DNA of 64,000 bases from Paenibacillus sp. FSL H8-0537 (GCF_038051995.1 NZ_CP150290.1:6858501-6922500), one strand, 5' to 3'; counted from the first letter of the stretch, positions 16,985-27,270 are shown. Numbers and translations are program-made. Notes: a model not told the origin generated them from the letters alone.

Positions 16985-18100
16985 TCACTGATACCATTTA
17001 TAAATCTGAAGAAATTCCTCTGAAGGCTGCAGGCCAAGCTCATTAAACAACAATTGCGTATAGTGCTCATAATAGCTGCTTATGGACTGCCGATCCCCCA
17101 TAGCCACGAGAATTTTCAGCAGCAGCAGATTTGATTCCTCTTCAAATTCATTGCGCGCTACGATTCTTCTCGTTATTTGCGCCGCTTCTCTAAATCGCTT
17201 CTGGTCCAGCAGCCAGCTTGCAAGGCGCTTAGCCAAGGAATCATAGATAATGGCTAGTCTCTCCCGCTCCACAGCTGCCCACTCAAAGGATTTATCATCA
17301 AACAAATCGCCAGCAAATTGCTTCTCCAGCTCTATAGCCGTCTCTGCATTGGAAGCATGAATTTCATATAAAGCCTTCGCCTGCTGCTCAAACTGGATAA
17401 AATCGACATCGGCATGATCCAAATCAACCCGATACTGCTCTTGCGCTGAGATGACCACCTCTTTCAACCCATGCGGTGACAAGACTTTTCTAAGCTGGTA
17501 TGCCGCTGTACGGAGATACGTTTCTGCATTTTTAAGAGGCATTTCCGGGAACACATCCTCTAAAATACGGGTTTTAGAGGTGCTGCGGCCATGATTGATG
17601 AGCAAATAAGCGAATAATTCCATGCTCTTTTTAGAAATCCATCTTACGTCACCTTCTTGCCTGCTGCTTACCTCGAAACACCCTAAGCCGCGAACCACTA
17701 GTTGATTAGTCGTAAGATCCTCCGCAGGATGGGAAGAAGCGTCCTGTCTTCTAGCCGCTTGTGTAATGGTCTTGGCCAAGCGCTTTCGGGAAATTGGCTT
17801 AACCATATAGTCCAATGGATAAACATCGTAAGCTTCAATGGCAAATTCAGAGTGGGATGTCGTAAATACAATATCCAGCTTAGCACGAAGCGAACGCAAG
17901 CTATGGGCGAGCTCGAGACCGTCATCCCCAGCTATCCTGATATCTAAAAATGCCAGTTCTACGTCATTTGCCCGAACGAAGTCCAGCGCCTCAGCAGCCT
18001 TCTGGAAGCTTCCCACAAGCTCTACGTCGTCCATAGTAGACAACAGCCGCTTCATAGCAAGCAGCATGGCCGGCTCATCGTCAACGATAACCACCTTCAT
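16985..18100 (-). CDS. SARP-type response regulator (receiver, winged helix, BTAD)
   Basis: A 371-residue regulator with three parts. The receiver is residues 1-120, with D8/D7 acidic residues, phosphoacceptor D53 in LAFLDIRIAGDDG and the conserved Lys in MVKPISRKR. An OmpR-like winged helix occupies about 140-215 (KTRILEDVFPEMPLKNAETY). A helical bacterial transcriptional activation domain runs from about 225 to 371. Such SARP-like response regulators are common in Paenibacillus. The gene overlaps the 7TM kinase gene by four bases, so the two are a cognate pair. The large RCC1/S-layer gene to the right has its own terminator, and nothing shows it to be a target. Confidence 0.85.
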   Translation of the reverse strand: MKVVIVDDEPAMLLAMKRLLSTMDDVELVGSFQKAAEALDFVRANDVELAFLDIRIAGDDGLELAHSLRSLRAKLDIVFTTSHSEFAIEAYDVYPLDYMVKPISRKRLAKTITQAARRQDASSHPAEDLTTNQLVVRGLGCFEVSSRQEGDVRWISKKSMELFAYLLINHGRSTSKTRILEDVFPEMPLKNAETYLRTAAYQLRKVLSPHGLKEVVISAQEQYRVDLDHADVDFIQFEQQAKALYEIHASNAETAIELEKQFAGDLFDDKSFEWAAVERERLAIIYDSLAKRLASWLLDQKRFREAAQITRRIVARNEFEEESNLLLLKILVAMGDRQSISSYYEHYTQLLFNELGLQPSEEFLQIYKWYQ

Positions 18101-19830
18101 CGCTCTGTTCCGCCTCTCACGCTGAATTGAAATAGGCTTCCTTGTCCTAATTTACTATCCACCCATAAGTTTCCCCCGCCTAATTTGACAAACTGCCGGC
18201 TTACAAGCAGCCCTAATCCCGCTCCCTTTTCTCCTAAAGTGCCCGTCAATGAGTCCAGCTGCTGCTCACTAAGCAGCCTGTGAACCTGATCCTCATCCAT
18301 TCCAACTCCATCATCGCGGACTGAAATGATCACCATATCCTCCGATAACTCGGCCCCTATATGAACGGACCCGCCCAGCCCAGTAAATTTAATTGCGTTG
18401 GATAACAAATTGCGGATAACTAAGCCAAGCACCTGTTGATCAGCATATACATAAGTCTCTGCAGCAATGGTGTGATGTACATTTATTTGTTTAGCCTCGC
18501 TAGTAATATGCAGCAGATGGAAGCATTCCTCTACAATCTCAGACAGCTCCAGCAGCTGTGGCCGGAGGGTCACGTCTTCCCGCTGGCTGCGAAACCACTC
18601 CAGCAAATTATTGGCTATGCCGAGTGTATTACGGATCTGGCCACCCAGCGCCTCAACGATTTCCCGGTGATCGCTCTCCATTCTGCTTCTGTCTTCTTCT
18701 AGAAGCTCCACTAGTTGAAATTGCAAGGCCAGTGGACTGCGAATATCATGCGAGACGATTGTAAACAGTTGATCCTTCAGCTGGTTAAGCTGTGCGATCT
18801 GTTCCAAATGGCGCTGCTTCTCTGTTATATCGAAGATAAGGGAAATACTGCCCTGCGTATGCTTGCTCTGCTTTTGCAGCGGATATACGTTTATGCTGTA
18901 AATTCTCCTCTCGCCATTGAGCCAAGTGTCAATCTCCACACTGCCCTGCTGCATAGACATGCATAACTTCTGCCATTGCGGCCATGGTGCTAGCAGCTCC
19001 GCCATTCCCCGGTCATAAATCTCGGCATGACCCAGCTCAAAAAACCACTGAACAGCCTTTTTATTGCTGTCGATAATCTTTCCTGAAGCATTCGCAATCA
19101 ATATACTTTCCTGAAGCGTATCGAGCACGGCATCCCTGGCATAAGGAACAATAGAGAAAAACTTATACCGCATGGCAATGATCATCATGATCATACCTGT
19201 AAATCCACAATAAACCGAGAGCCTTAGCAGCCATGACGACATTTCCGGATTCACGAATTTAATAATCTCAAGCACCAGCGGCAATGATCCTAGACCTAGA
19301 ACCCACATGCCTGGCTTGCGAAAATCATCTCGAATATTTCGCACATAATGAATTAAAAAATAAATACATACAGCCACGATGCTGTAACAAAAGAGCGTAA
19401 ATAGGATGGAATAAATGGTTTTTGTCGTTATTAATTCGCCATTATAGAGCTCAATCGTGCGAAAAATCAAGTGAAGCTCGGGGTCGAACCATACCAGCAG
19501 CGACCATAGCACGAATACCGTGAACAGCAGCATTTTCCATCGAAGCTTAATAACCTTGTCGGAGCCGATTAAATAATACACAAATAAAACTAAGAAAGGC
19601 ACCATTAAATTAAGCATCGTATGCTGAATATTACGAAAAACCAGCTTTTCCAGTAAGAGGGAACGGTTCTGCTCCAAAATGATAGCACCAGAGTAAATCA
19701 TTCGGCATACCGTCAAACCGATGAGATAGCCCACTCCGCGCACTCTTCTAAAACCATACTCCGATAATAAAATAATTCCCATCATTATCAATGAAGCAAT
19801 CATAGAGACTAGCTCTATTGTGGAATCCAT
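18097..19830 (-). CDS. Sensor histidine kinase with N-terminal 7TM domain and PAS
   Basis: About 577 residues. Roughly seven membrane helices fill residues 1-215 in the pattern of the histidine-kinase 7TM domain (PF16927 type). A PAS domain follows (DTLQESILIANASGKIIDSN), then a HisKA box with SHDIRSPLALQFQLVELL and an ATP-binding domain with NLLSNAIKF, DDGVGM and GAGLGLLVSRQFV. The start at 19830 is chosen for GAAGGAA seven bases before the ATG; an in-frame ATG at 19887 lacks a ribosome site. It phosphorylates the SARP-type partner through a 4-base gene overlap. The signal is unknown. Confidence 0.85.
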   Translation of the reverse strand: MDSTIELVSMIASLIMMGIILLSEYGFRRVRGVGYLIGLTVCRMIYSGAIILEQNRSLLLEKLVFRNIQHTMLNLMVPFLVLFVYYLIGSDKVIKLRWKMLLFTVFVLWSLLVWFDPELHLIFRTIELYNGELITTKTIYSILFTLFCYSIVAVCIYFLIHYVRNIRDDFRKPGMWVLGLGSLPLVLEIIKFVNPEMSSWLLRLSVYCGFTGMIMMIIAMRYKFFSIVPYARDAVLDTLQESILIANASGKIIDSNKKAVQWFFELGHAEIYDRGMAELLAPWPQWQKLCMSMQQGSVEIDTWLNGERRIYSINVYPLQKQSKHTQGSISLIFDITEKQRHLEQIAQLNQLKDQLFTIVSHDIRSPLALQFQLVELLEEDRSRMESDHREIVEALGGQIRNTLGIANNLLEWFRSQREDVTLRPQLLELSEIVEECFHLLHITSEAKQINVHHTIAAETYVYADQQVLGLVIRNLLSNAIKFTGLGGSVHIGAELSEDMVIISVRDDGVGMDEDQVHRLLSEQQLDSLTGTLGEKGAGLGLLVSRQFVKLGGGNLWVDSKLGQGSLFQFSVRGGTER

Positions 19831-20004
19831 ATGGAAGTTCCTTCTATATTTGACATAGATAGAATAATGAATTTCTACTCTCTTCATACAGTATACGAAT
19901 ACGAAACCATAGAGCGCAATATATGCCGTCTCCTATTTCAACAAATAAACCAATTATTCGACAGCACGGGATGGGGTCTGAGGCCTCAGCGTATATAGAA
20001 AGTC

Positions 20005-20056
20005 AAAAAAAGACTGGCCGAGCCTATCATTAATTAATGATAGGCCCAGCCAATCT
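20005..20056 (-). terminator. Terminator of the RCC1/S-layer gene
   Basis: On the minus strand AGATTGGCTGGGCCTATCAT and its partner form a long stem closed by AATTAATT, followed by seven T. Confidence 0.85.
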
Positions 20057-20065
20057 AATTTATAA

Positions 20066-20109
20066 ATCGGGGGATGGGCACTGCAGCATCGGGGGATGAG
20101 TACTGCAGC
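20066..20109. repeat. Two tandem 22-bp repeats
   Basis: ATCGGGGGATGGGCACTGCAGC (split 20066-20087) is repeated immediately at 20088-20109 with two changes. It lies between the S-layer gene stop and its terminator. Confidence 0.75.
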
Positions 20110-20132
20110 CTATTAAATAAAGATTTGTTTGA

Positions 20133-23100
20133 TTAATAAAGAATGTTCCAAAGCCGCAACAGCAAGGCAGTAGCTTCGGCTCTAGTTGTCAAACCGGCTG
20201 GCACAAATTTATTGCCTTCCCGGCCCTCTATCAGCCCATTCGCACGGGCATTGTAAACATGTGCTTTAACCCAGGCCGGAATGCTTGCATCATCGGTAAA
20301 GGAAGCACCTTCCTGAGTGTCAATCTCCCACTTCATTGCCCGGGAGACCATGGCGGCCATTTCGGCCCGGCTTACCGTTTGCTGCGGCCTTAGTGTCCCG
20401 TCGGAATACCCTTCGAGTATGCCCTCAGCTACTGCTGTCTGAACCGCCTGTTGGGCCCAGACTGGAATACTGTCCTTATCGCTAAAGGGCATCGTAATCG
20501 TTTCATTGCCCACTGGGATTTGAAGGGTGCGAAGCAGCATTAGAGCAAACTCTGTCCGAGTTACGTAGCCATTAGGCACGAAGGTTTCGGCACTCATACC
20601 CTCCACAATTCCAAGCTTCGCTGCTTCGCAAATATTTGATGAAGCCCAATGATTATTAATATCTTCAAAGGTACATGAATTGCCTGCGTTCCCATTATCG
20701 GAAATGCGATTAATCTTTAACGTATACGTTTTTATCGTTCCATCCTCAGCTTGAACCGTGATGGCGATACTATTTTCTCCCACTGCTAAAGGAACAGTCT
20801 TTGTCTTAATTACGAGTTCTCCCAGCAGCCTAGCTGTTGCCATGGCATGAGCAGGTGCCATCTGCAGCTCGACTTCTTTGGCATTCGTACTCGTTATATA
20901 CTCCGTAGTCACGGGTGCAAATATTGGCGATAACTCTACAGCCTTACCGCCTGCAAAAACGTTTAAGTACGCCAGATTTGCATTGCTAGAGCGCGTTACG
21001 GATGGTGAGGTAGGTGACGTTGGTGTGGTTGCTGCGCTCACTACGCTAAAGCTTGCAGCTGCTGCATCAAGCACATTTCCATATTCATTTTCCACCTCGC
21101 CCCCAGCCACATGCACGCTGTACAAGCCAGTGTTAAGCGTGCTGTTAAACGTCAACGTGTAGGTTAGCAAAGACTCATCATACGTTGTCGTATAAGAGGA
21201 AAAGGCTTGCCCTTCCTTCGTCATGCTGATCAGAGGCTGCGCATTTGCAGAAGTAAGCAGAGCGCCATCACGGATCCAATATACCGACTCGCTCACAGTC
21301 ACGGAGACTTGGGCTGGCGGCACAACGAATGACTGCTGATCGTTAAAGCCACTGAATGCAACGACGGGTTTCGAGTTATTATCCTGTATAAAGGGATTAG
21401 ATACGGCATCGACCACATTGCCTACTTTGTCTAAGGCTCGAATGTGCAAGTACCAGTCGCCATTACCATTGGTCTGGCTTAATGTATCCTCGTTGCTGAA
21501 AGCCGTCCAGCCTCCGGTCGGAACAGCTGTGCCTTGCGTCCACGCATACAGCAGCGAGGAAGGCTCCACGCCGCTTTGCGTATCACTCACTGTGACTTTG
21601 CTTGAGGCGCTTCCTGCTGGCGTTAATCCTCCATTTATGCTGAATGCTACCTCTGGTGGAGATGAATCGATTTCTACCGTAATCTTGTACGCTTGGTTAG
21701 GATAGAAATAAGGCTCGACGCGAACAGGAATAATTGTATACGCTATTGCTCCCGCCACATTGATTGTTGCCGCATTGCCGCTCGTTATAGATTGATTATT
21801 CACATAGACCAAAATTTCATCTGGATCTGTCATCGTTGGCGTTATATGGGCACTGGATATCGATTGCCCATCATAATAATAGGTGTACGATGTGACGGAA
21901 ACGTCAAAGGCTTCCGTAAAATCCCCTTCTTGCAGCTTCAAATCAATCAGCTTGCCCGGTACGGTGCTTTGCCCATAATCGTCGTTCCCCCAGGCAATGA
22001 CGCTTCCATCTGCTTTTATGGCAAGTGAATGCTCAGCTCCAGCAGCGATGGACACCACATTTTGGAGGCCAGCCGGTACGCTAATCTGACCGCTAGCATT
22101 GCTTCCCCAAGCGACGACGGTTCCGTCCGCTTTTAAGGCAAGTGAATGGTCAGCTCCAGCAGCAATGGACACGACTTGGTCCACTCCAGCCGGAACTGTG
22201 CTTTGACCACTATCATTATTCCCCCAGGCAACGACCGTGCTATCCAATTTCAAGGCTAGCGAATGGTTGTCCCCAGCAGCAATGGACATGACTTGATCCA
22301 CTCCAGCTGGCACCGTGCTTTGACCATCATTATCTCTTCCCCATGCAATGACCGTATGGTCCGCTTTCAAGGCGAGCGAGTGGAATTCTCCTCCGGCAAT
22401 AGCAAACACATTATCTAATCCAATCGGGACCGTGCTTTCACTATAAACATTGCTGCCCCATGCGGTAATCGTGCGGTCCACTTTCAGCGCAAGTGAATGA
22501 TTGGCTCCTGCCGCAATCGATGTTACATTTTCAAGTCCGACAGGAACGGTACTTTGACCATCGCTGTTGCTTCCCCATGCAGCGACGGTGCCGTTCGATT
22601 TCAGCGCGAGCGAATGACTAGCTCCTCCAGCGATCGACTCCACACTTCCCAGTCCAGCCGGTATCGCACTTTGACTATCGCCATTGTCTCCCCATGCGGA
22701 GAGAGTTCCATTCGATTTCAAGGCGAGCGTATGGGACCCGCCCGCAGCAATTCTGCTTCCTTTAATGGGGGAAGCATAGCCTGCCGGAATGTTCTTCTGT
22801 CCATTCCCATTAGAACCCCACGCAACGACTGTGCCATCTGCTTTCAGAGCAAGTGAATGAAACCAGCCGTTAGTAATTGCAACCACATCATTCAGTCCCG
22901 CAGGTACATCCGCCTGTCCTGCACCATTTTCTCCCCATGCAACAACAGTCCCATCCGCTTTCAGGGCCATTGCAGTCGACCTGTTTGCAGAGATCGATAC
23001 TACTTTACCATCTGCTGCATCAGTGGGTATTGCCGCTTGACCGCTTGAATTAAGTCCCCATGCGACGATCGATCCATCCGATTTTAATGCTATCGCAAAA

Positions 23101-23723
23101 AAGGCTCCTGCGGCGATGGACACTACGTTACTCAGACCAGCAGGGACATTCGATGTGGGATTATTCCCCCATGCAACAACCGTGCCATTCGTCTTTAATA
23201 CGAACGAAGCCTCTTTTCCGGCAGCGATTGAGACCACATCAGTCTGTGCTTCTGGGGGTATGCTCAAATGATCATAGGCATTATTGCCCCACACCACGAC
23301 CGTACCATCCGCTTTCAAGGCGAGCGAAGAGCCTCCTCCTGCAGCAATGGCTTTTACCCCCCCCGCTGCTAATTCATTCGGAATTGTCGTTTCCCCTCCG
23401 TTATTGTTTCCCCATCCGACGACTGTGCCATCTGCTTTTAGGGCGAGCGAATGATCACTCCCAGCTGCAACAGAGATGACATGGGCAAGGCCGATCGGCA
23501 CATTCGTTTGGCCCACATTATTGTGTCCCCATGCGACGACGGTACCATCCGCTTTTAACATGACGGAATGGTTAGCTCCTGCGGAAATCTGTACTCCCTT
23601 CACGCTTCGCATGCCCTCTTGTGCTGCATTAACGGTATTCTGCCCATAGGGTGTAAGCAATCCCATTAACAGCACGAGGATAAGTACAGGGTAAACCATC
23701 TTTCTTGCTTGATTAAATAACAA
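20133..23723 (-). CDS. Secreted RCC1-repeat protein with cadherin-like domain and three SLH domains
   Basis: A protein of about 1196 residues exported by an N-terminal signal peptide. Residues about 45-620 contain a dozen or more RCC1-type beta-propeller blades of about 40-50 residues. Each has the core SLALKADGTVVAWGNNxxGQ, with the alternating phrase VVSIAAG. Then come Ig-like and cadherin-like beta domains (about 640-960, including NLAYLNVF and TVQAEDGTIKTYTLKI). Three SLH domains (about 1015-1199, for example WAQQAVQTAVAEGILEGYSD) anchor it to the cell wall. The TTG at 23723 has AAGAAGG at 8 bases; GTG 23732 and ATG 23699 are alternatives. A cell-surface interaction role is inferred. The RCC1 repeats here are not evidence of nuclear or GTPase function. 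Confidence 0.85.
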   Translation of the reverse strand: MLFNQARKMVYPVLILVLLMGLLTPYGQNTVNAAQEGMRSVKGVQISAGANHSVMLKADGTVVAWGHNNVGQTNVPIGLAHVISVAAGSDHSLALKADGTVVGWGNNNGGETTIPNELAAGGVKAIAAGGGSSLALKADGTVVVWGNNAYDHLSIPPEAQTDVVSIAAGKEASFVLKTNGTVVAWGNNPTSNVPAGLSNVVSIAAGAFFAIALKSDGSIVAWGLNSSGQAAIPTDAADGKVVSISANRSTAMALKADGTVVAWGENGAGQADVPAGLNDVVAITNGWFHSLALKADGTVVAWGSNGNGQKNIPAGYASPIKGSRIAAGGSHTLALKSNGTLSAWGDNGDSQSAIPAGLGSVESIAGGASHSLALKSNGTVAAWGSNSDGQSTVPVGLENVTSIAAGANHSLALKVDRTITAWGSNVYSESTVPIGLDNVFAIAGGEFHSLALKADHTVIAWGRDNDGQSTVPAGVDQVMSIAAGDNHSLALKLDSTVVAWGNNDSGQSTVPAGVDQVVSIAAGADHSLALKADGTVVAWGSNASGQISVPAGLQNVVSIAAGAEHSLAIKADGSVIAWGNDDYGQSTVPGKLIDLKLQEGDFTEAFDVSVTSYTYYYDGQSISSAHITPTMTDPDEILVYVNNQSITSGNAATINVAGAIAYTIIPVRVEPYFYPNQAYKITVEIDSSPPEVAFSINGGLTPAGSASSKVTVSDTQSGVEPSSLLYAWTQGTAVPTGGWTAFSNEDTLSQTNGNGDWYLHIRALDKVGNVVDAVSNPFIQDNNSKPVVAFSGFNDQQSFVVPPAQVSVTVSESVYWIRDGALLTSANAQPLISMTKEGQAFSSYTTTYDESLLTYTLTFNSTLNTGLYSVHVAGGEVENEYGNVLDAAAASFSVVSAATTPTSPTSPSVTRSSNANLAYLNVFAGGKAVELSPIFAPVTTEYITSTNAKEVELQMAPAHAMATARLLGELVIKTKTVPLAVGENSIAITVQAEDGTIKTYTLKINRISDNGNAGNSCTFEDINNHWASSNICEAAKLGIVEGMSAETFVPNGYVTRTEFALMLLRTLQIPVGNETITMPFSDKDSIPVWAQQAVQTAVAEGILEGYSDGTLRPQQTVSRAEMAAMVSRAMKWEIDTQEGASFTDDASIPAWVKAHVYNARANGLIEGREGNKFVPAGLTTRAEATALLLRLWNILY

Positions 23724-23732
23724 TATGTACAC

Positions 23733-24190
23733 CTTCTTTCATGCCAAAAATTTTGGTTGAAATTCCCTTGTTGAAATTTTAACAAATCCCCGTGAAAGAA
23801 TAATGAAAGACTTTTGGCTAGGTCCCGAAAGAAGCCAGCGTTTAAACTTCAAACCTCTACTATCGGGAGTGGCATAACTTGGAGGACACATCAGCCGCTA
23901 TTTCAACCGAATCACTGGTTTGGGTAAAGGCTGCGGACACAGGAACAGCTAATGTGCTGCCTACCTTCATTTTGAGTGGAATGTGAGAGCAATAGCGAAT
24001 CTCCTGTCCGCTTACGACCTGAAATGGGATTAAGAGCTGGAATAGCGGAAGCTCAGTCCGCCGAAAAAGGAATGAGCTTCCAAAACTGCGTGGTCTCCGT
24101 CACAGTGCTTTCTGTAGCTGTAGGTCTCTGCACTCCCGATAAAACTATCATTGAGATTTTGAAGGAAAAGCTGCGGCAGGGTACAAGGTA
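23733..24190. other. Intergenic region without convincing gene
   Basis: About 460 bases between the S-layer gene and a pair of terminators. Short open frames exist on the plus strand, and one frame reads HISRYFNRITG, faintly like the end of an AraC helix-turn-helix, but no frame has a ribosome site and family match together. It may hold unrecognisable gene remains. Confidence 0.4.
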
Positions 24191-24197
24191 GATTTTG

Positions 24198-24233
24198 AAA
24201 ACGGGTCTGCATGATCTGGGTGAACCCGTTTTT
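24198..24233 (+). terminator. Hairpin with T-tail, both directions possible
   Basis: AAAACGGGT pairs with ACCCGTTTT and is followed by a T; A and T runs flank both sides. No clear plus-strand gene precedes it. Confidence 0.5.
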
Positions 24234-24253
24234 ACTGGCTAAACGATAAACGA

Positions 24254-24296
24254 TAAAAAGCAGTTATCACAAAAGAACGCTTTTGTGATAACTGCT
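24254..24296 (-). terminator. Strong terminator of the malic enzyme operon
   Basis: A perfect 17-bp stem (AGCAGTTATCACAAAAG with its complement, loop of four) is followed on the minus strand by TTTTTATCGTTT. Confidence 0.9.
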
Positions 24297-24350
24297 CGTA
24301 TGAGTAAGCTTCGCAACGCACCGTAACAGTGGCAGTAACAGTGGCAGAAT

Positions 24351-25778
24351 TTACTCTTTATTGGAGTCTCTCAATCTTTTTCGGGCAACTCCGGTATTAT
24401 AGGCCGCTTCTATAACCGCCTCTCTTACCTTCTCCACTACCTTCTGGTTGAATACGCTCGGAATAATATACGTTTCGCTCAATTCTTCATCCGTCACAAC
24501 GGATGCAATCGCCTGAGCGGCCGCAAGCTTCATCGCTTCATTGATTTCACTCGCCCGGCAATCCAAGGCGCCGCGGAAAATGCCCGGAAAGCACAGCACG
24601 TTATTGATCTGATTCGGCTTGTCGGACCGCCCTGTCGCCATAACTCGAACGTAAGGCTCGGCCAGCTCCGGATCGATCTCCGGTACGGGGTTAGCCATTG
24701 CAAAGACGATTGGGTCCTGCGCCATGGACTGGACGTCTTCGACCTTGAGAATATTCGGAGCCGATACGCCAATAAATACATCCGCGCCCTTGATCACTTC
24801 AGACAAGCTGCCTGTTTCCAGATGCGGATTCGTTAGCTCGGCAAATGCCGTCCAATGAGGATTGCCATACGAGATGCTCCGATTAATGGCGCCTTCGCGG
24901 TCCACACCAATTAAATTGCGCACGCCTGCGGCCAAAAGCATCTTCGAGCAAGCAATGCCCGCTGCGCCGATACCATTCACAATGACCTTAATATCCGACA
25001 TTTGCTTGCCGGTAATCTTGAGCGCATTGAGCAGCCCGGCCAGGATGACTACAGCCGTTCCATGCTGGTCATCGTGAAACACGGGGATGTCCAGCTCCCG
25101 CTTCAAACGCTCCTCGATTTCAAAGCAGCGAGGTGACGAAATGTCTTCCAAATTGATGCCTCCGAATGCCGGAGCAATGGCCTTTACGATGCGGATAATT
25201 TCTTCGGTGTCCTTCGTATCCAGGCATATCGGAAAAGCGTCCACACCAGCAAATTCTTTGAACAGCATGGCCTTGCCCTCCATCACCGGCATGGCCGCCA
25301 TCGGCCCGATGTCACCAAGCCCAAGTACGGCCGTTCCGTCAGAAACAACGGCGATCATATTGCGTTTGATCGTCAGCGAGTAGGCCTTATTCGGCTGTTC
25401 CGCAATCGCTGTACAAACTTGGGCGACACCGGGGGTATATACCCGCGATAAATCATCACGGTTTTTCACCGGAATTTTGGAGGTAATCTCAATTTTACCG
25501 CCCAAGTGCACAAGGAAGGTCCGGTCCGACACATGAATGACTTTAACGCCTTGCAGCTTCTCAAGCGATTCGACAATCTGCTTGCTGTGTGCCTGATCGG
25601 ATACGTTAACGGTAATATCGCGGACGGTGCTCGTACGGCTCGACGAGATAACGTCAATTCCCACGATATCCCCGCTTATCCTTTCAATCGCGGCGGCGAT
25701 ATCGCCAAGAGAAGTTAGTTGTTTATCAATTTGCAGCCGAAATATCATATAGGTGCTGGCACCATTTGTTACGGACAT
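24351..25778 (-). CDS. NAD(P)-dependent malic enzyme with N-terminal ACT domain
   Basis: About 475 residues. An ACT regulatory domain (residues about 8-80) precedes the malic enzyme core. That core has SRVYTPGVAQVC, the catalytic Lys region NKAYSLTIKRNMIAVVSDG, metal ligands in CFEIEERLKRELDIPVFHDDQHGTA and the nucleotide-binding loop VNGIGAAGIACSKML. It oxidatively decarboxylates malate to pyruvate. The start at 25778 has AAGGAGAG in front. The frame continues upstream to 25856 but would then overlap aspA. It is the third gene of the run symporter-aspartase-malic enzyme and would convert the malate formed from fumarate. Confidence 0.9.
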   Translation of the reverse strand: MSVTNGASTYMIFRLQIDKQLTSLGDIAAAIERISGDIVGIDVISSSRTSTVRDITVNVSDQAHSKQIVESLEKLQGVKVIHVSDRTFLVHLGGKIEITSKIPVKNRDDLSRVYTPGVAQVCTAIAEQPNKAYSLTIKRNMIAVVSDGTAVLGLGDIGPMAAMPVMEGKAMLFKEFAGVDAFPICLDTKDTEEIIRIVKAIAPAFGGINLEDISSPRCFEIEERLKRELDIPVFHDDQHGTAVVILAGLLNALKITGKQMSDIKVIVNGIGAAGIACSKMLLAAGVRNLIGVDREGAINRSISYGNPHWTAFAELTNPHLETGSLSEVIKGADVFIGVSAPNILKVEDVQSMAQDPIVFAMANPVPEIDPELAEPYVRVMATGRSDKPNQINNVLCFPGIFRGALDCRASEINEAMKLAAAQAIASVVTDEELSETYIIPSVFNQKVVEKVREAVIEAAYNTGVARKRLRDSNKE

Positions 25779-25824
25779 GTCGCTCTCTCCTTTTTTGGTC
25801 ACTCTATTTATGAAAATGGCTTTT

Positions 25825-27246
25825 TTATCTCTGGTCCAACAGCTCGACTCCCGCAATGCCGGGGTTTGTCATCTCATACGGATCGAGTATGATTTGGAGC
25901 TCCTCTTCCGTCAGCACATTGTAAAGCAGGCATAGCTCACGAACCGGACGGCCTGTCAAAATCGCTTCGCGCGCAATTCGGGCTACGACCTCATAGCCAA
26001 GATGCGGGTTGAGCGCAGTGATAACCCCGACGCTTTTCTCCACATACTCTTTGCAGCGCTCCACATTCGCTTCGATTTCCTCCAAGCAATGGGCCCTGAA
26101 AACTTTGAATACTTGATTCATCATGCTGAGAGATTGCAGCAAATTAAATACAAGCACAGGCTCCATGACGTTAAGCTCCAGCTGCCCGGCTTCAGAGGCC
26201 AAACAAATCGTATGATCATTGCCGATGACCTGGAACGCCACCTGATTAACGACCTCCGCCATAACCGGATTGACCTTGCCCGGCATAATGGACGAGCCCG
26301 GCTGGCGGGCAGGCAAATTCAATTCCCCGAATCCGGCACGCGGCCCGGAAGCCATCAAGCGCAAGTCGTTGGCGATCTTGGACATGTTGATCATGCATAC
26401 TTTGAGCGCAGCGGATACCTCCGTATATGCATCTGTATTTTGCGTAGCATCGACTAAGTGTTCTGCATTAGTAAGCGGCAATCCGCTAAGCTCGGCAAGC
26501 GATTCAACGACCCGCTTAATATAGCGGGGATCAGCATTGAGGCCGGTTCCGACAGCTGTTGCTCCCATATTGACCTCGTACAAATGGCCGCGGGTTTGCT
26601 TAATCCTTTTAATATCACGCTCCAGAACACGGCTGTATGCCTCAAACTCCTGCCCAAGACGAATAGGTACGCCATCCTGAAGATGTGTTCGTCCCATCTT
26701 GATAATGCCGTCGAACTGCACAGCCTTTTTTCGAAAAGTCGCCAGCATTTCCTCCATCGTCGCAAGCAGCTTCTCAATTAAAACAAGCGTTGCAATATGA
26801 ATGGCCGTTGGAAAAGCATCGTTGGTCGATTGGGACATATTCACATGCGTATTGGGGCTGACTTTAAAATAATCGCCTTTGATTCCTCCAAGCAGCTCGA
26901 TCGCCCTATTGGCGATGACCTCATTGGCATTCATATTAATGGACGTGCCCGCTCCGCCCTGTATCGGATCAACGATAAATTGCTCATGCCATTTGCCGTC
27001 CATCACTTCCTTCGCTGCTTGCATAATCGCTCTTCCAGTGTCCGGGTTCAGCTGTCTAATCTCCATGTTTGCTGCAACCGCCGCATGCTTAACGATGGCC
27101 ATCGCACGAATCAACTCTTCATGAATGCGGTAGCCGGTAATTGGAAAGTTTTCTACCGCTCGCATCGTTTGAATACCATAATAGGCGTCTTCCGGCACTT
27201 CTTTAGAGCCAAGAAAATCTTTTTCGATTCTGAAATGAGCTGACAT
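25825..27246 (-). CDS. aspA: Aspartate ammonia-lyase
   Basis: A 473-residue enzyme of the fumarase/aspartase superfamily. The signature GSSIMPGKVNPVMAEV with the catalytic Ser loop is intact. So are the substrate-binding segments SQSTNDAFPTA and GRTHLQDGVPIRLGQEF, and the early GIQTMRAVENFPITG favours aspartase over fumarase C. It deaminates aspartate to fumarate and ammonia in the cytoplasm. The symporter gene ends 24 bases upstream and the malic enzyme gene begins 46 bases downstream. The operon therefore reads as uptake of aspartate, deamination, and passage toward pyruvate through host fumarase and malic enzyme. Confidence 0.92.
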   Translation of the reverse strand: MSAHFRIEKDFLGSKEVPEDAYYGIQTMRAVENFPITGYRIHEELIRAMAIVKHAAVAANMEIRQLNPDTGRAIMQAAKEVMDGKWHEQFIVDPIQGGAGTSINMNANEVIANRAIELLGGIKGDYFKVSPNTHVNMSQSTNDAFPTAIHIATLVLIEKLLATMEEMLATFRKKAVQFDGIIKMGRTHLQDGVPIRLGQEFEAYSRVLERDIKRIKQTRGHLYEVNMGATAVGTGLNADPRYIKRVVESLAELSGLPLTNAEHLVDATQNTDAYTEVSAALKVCMINMSKIANDLRLMASGPRAGFGELNLPARQPGSSIMPGKVNPVMAEVVNQVAFQVIGNDHTICLASEAGQLELNVMEPVLVFNLLQSLSMMNQVFKVFRAHCLEEIEANVERCKEYVEKSVGVITALNPHLGYEVVARIAREAILTGRPVRELCLLYNVLTEEELQIILDPYEMTNPGIAGVELLDQR

Positions 27247-27270
27247 TGGACGTTCCCCCTTGTTATGAGC

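Noticed and set aside
23976..24191. 71-codon plus-strand frame
   Set aside because: No ribosome site and no recognisable domain; kept only as an unassigned intergenic region.
25779..25856. Extended malic enzyme start
   Set aside because: It would overlap the aspartase gene and lacks the AAGGAGAG site found before 25778.
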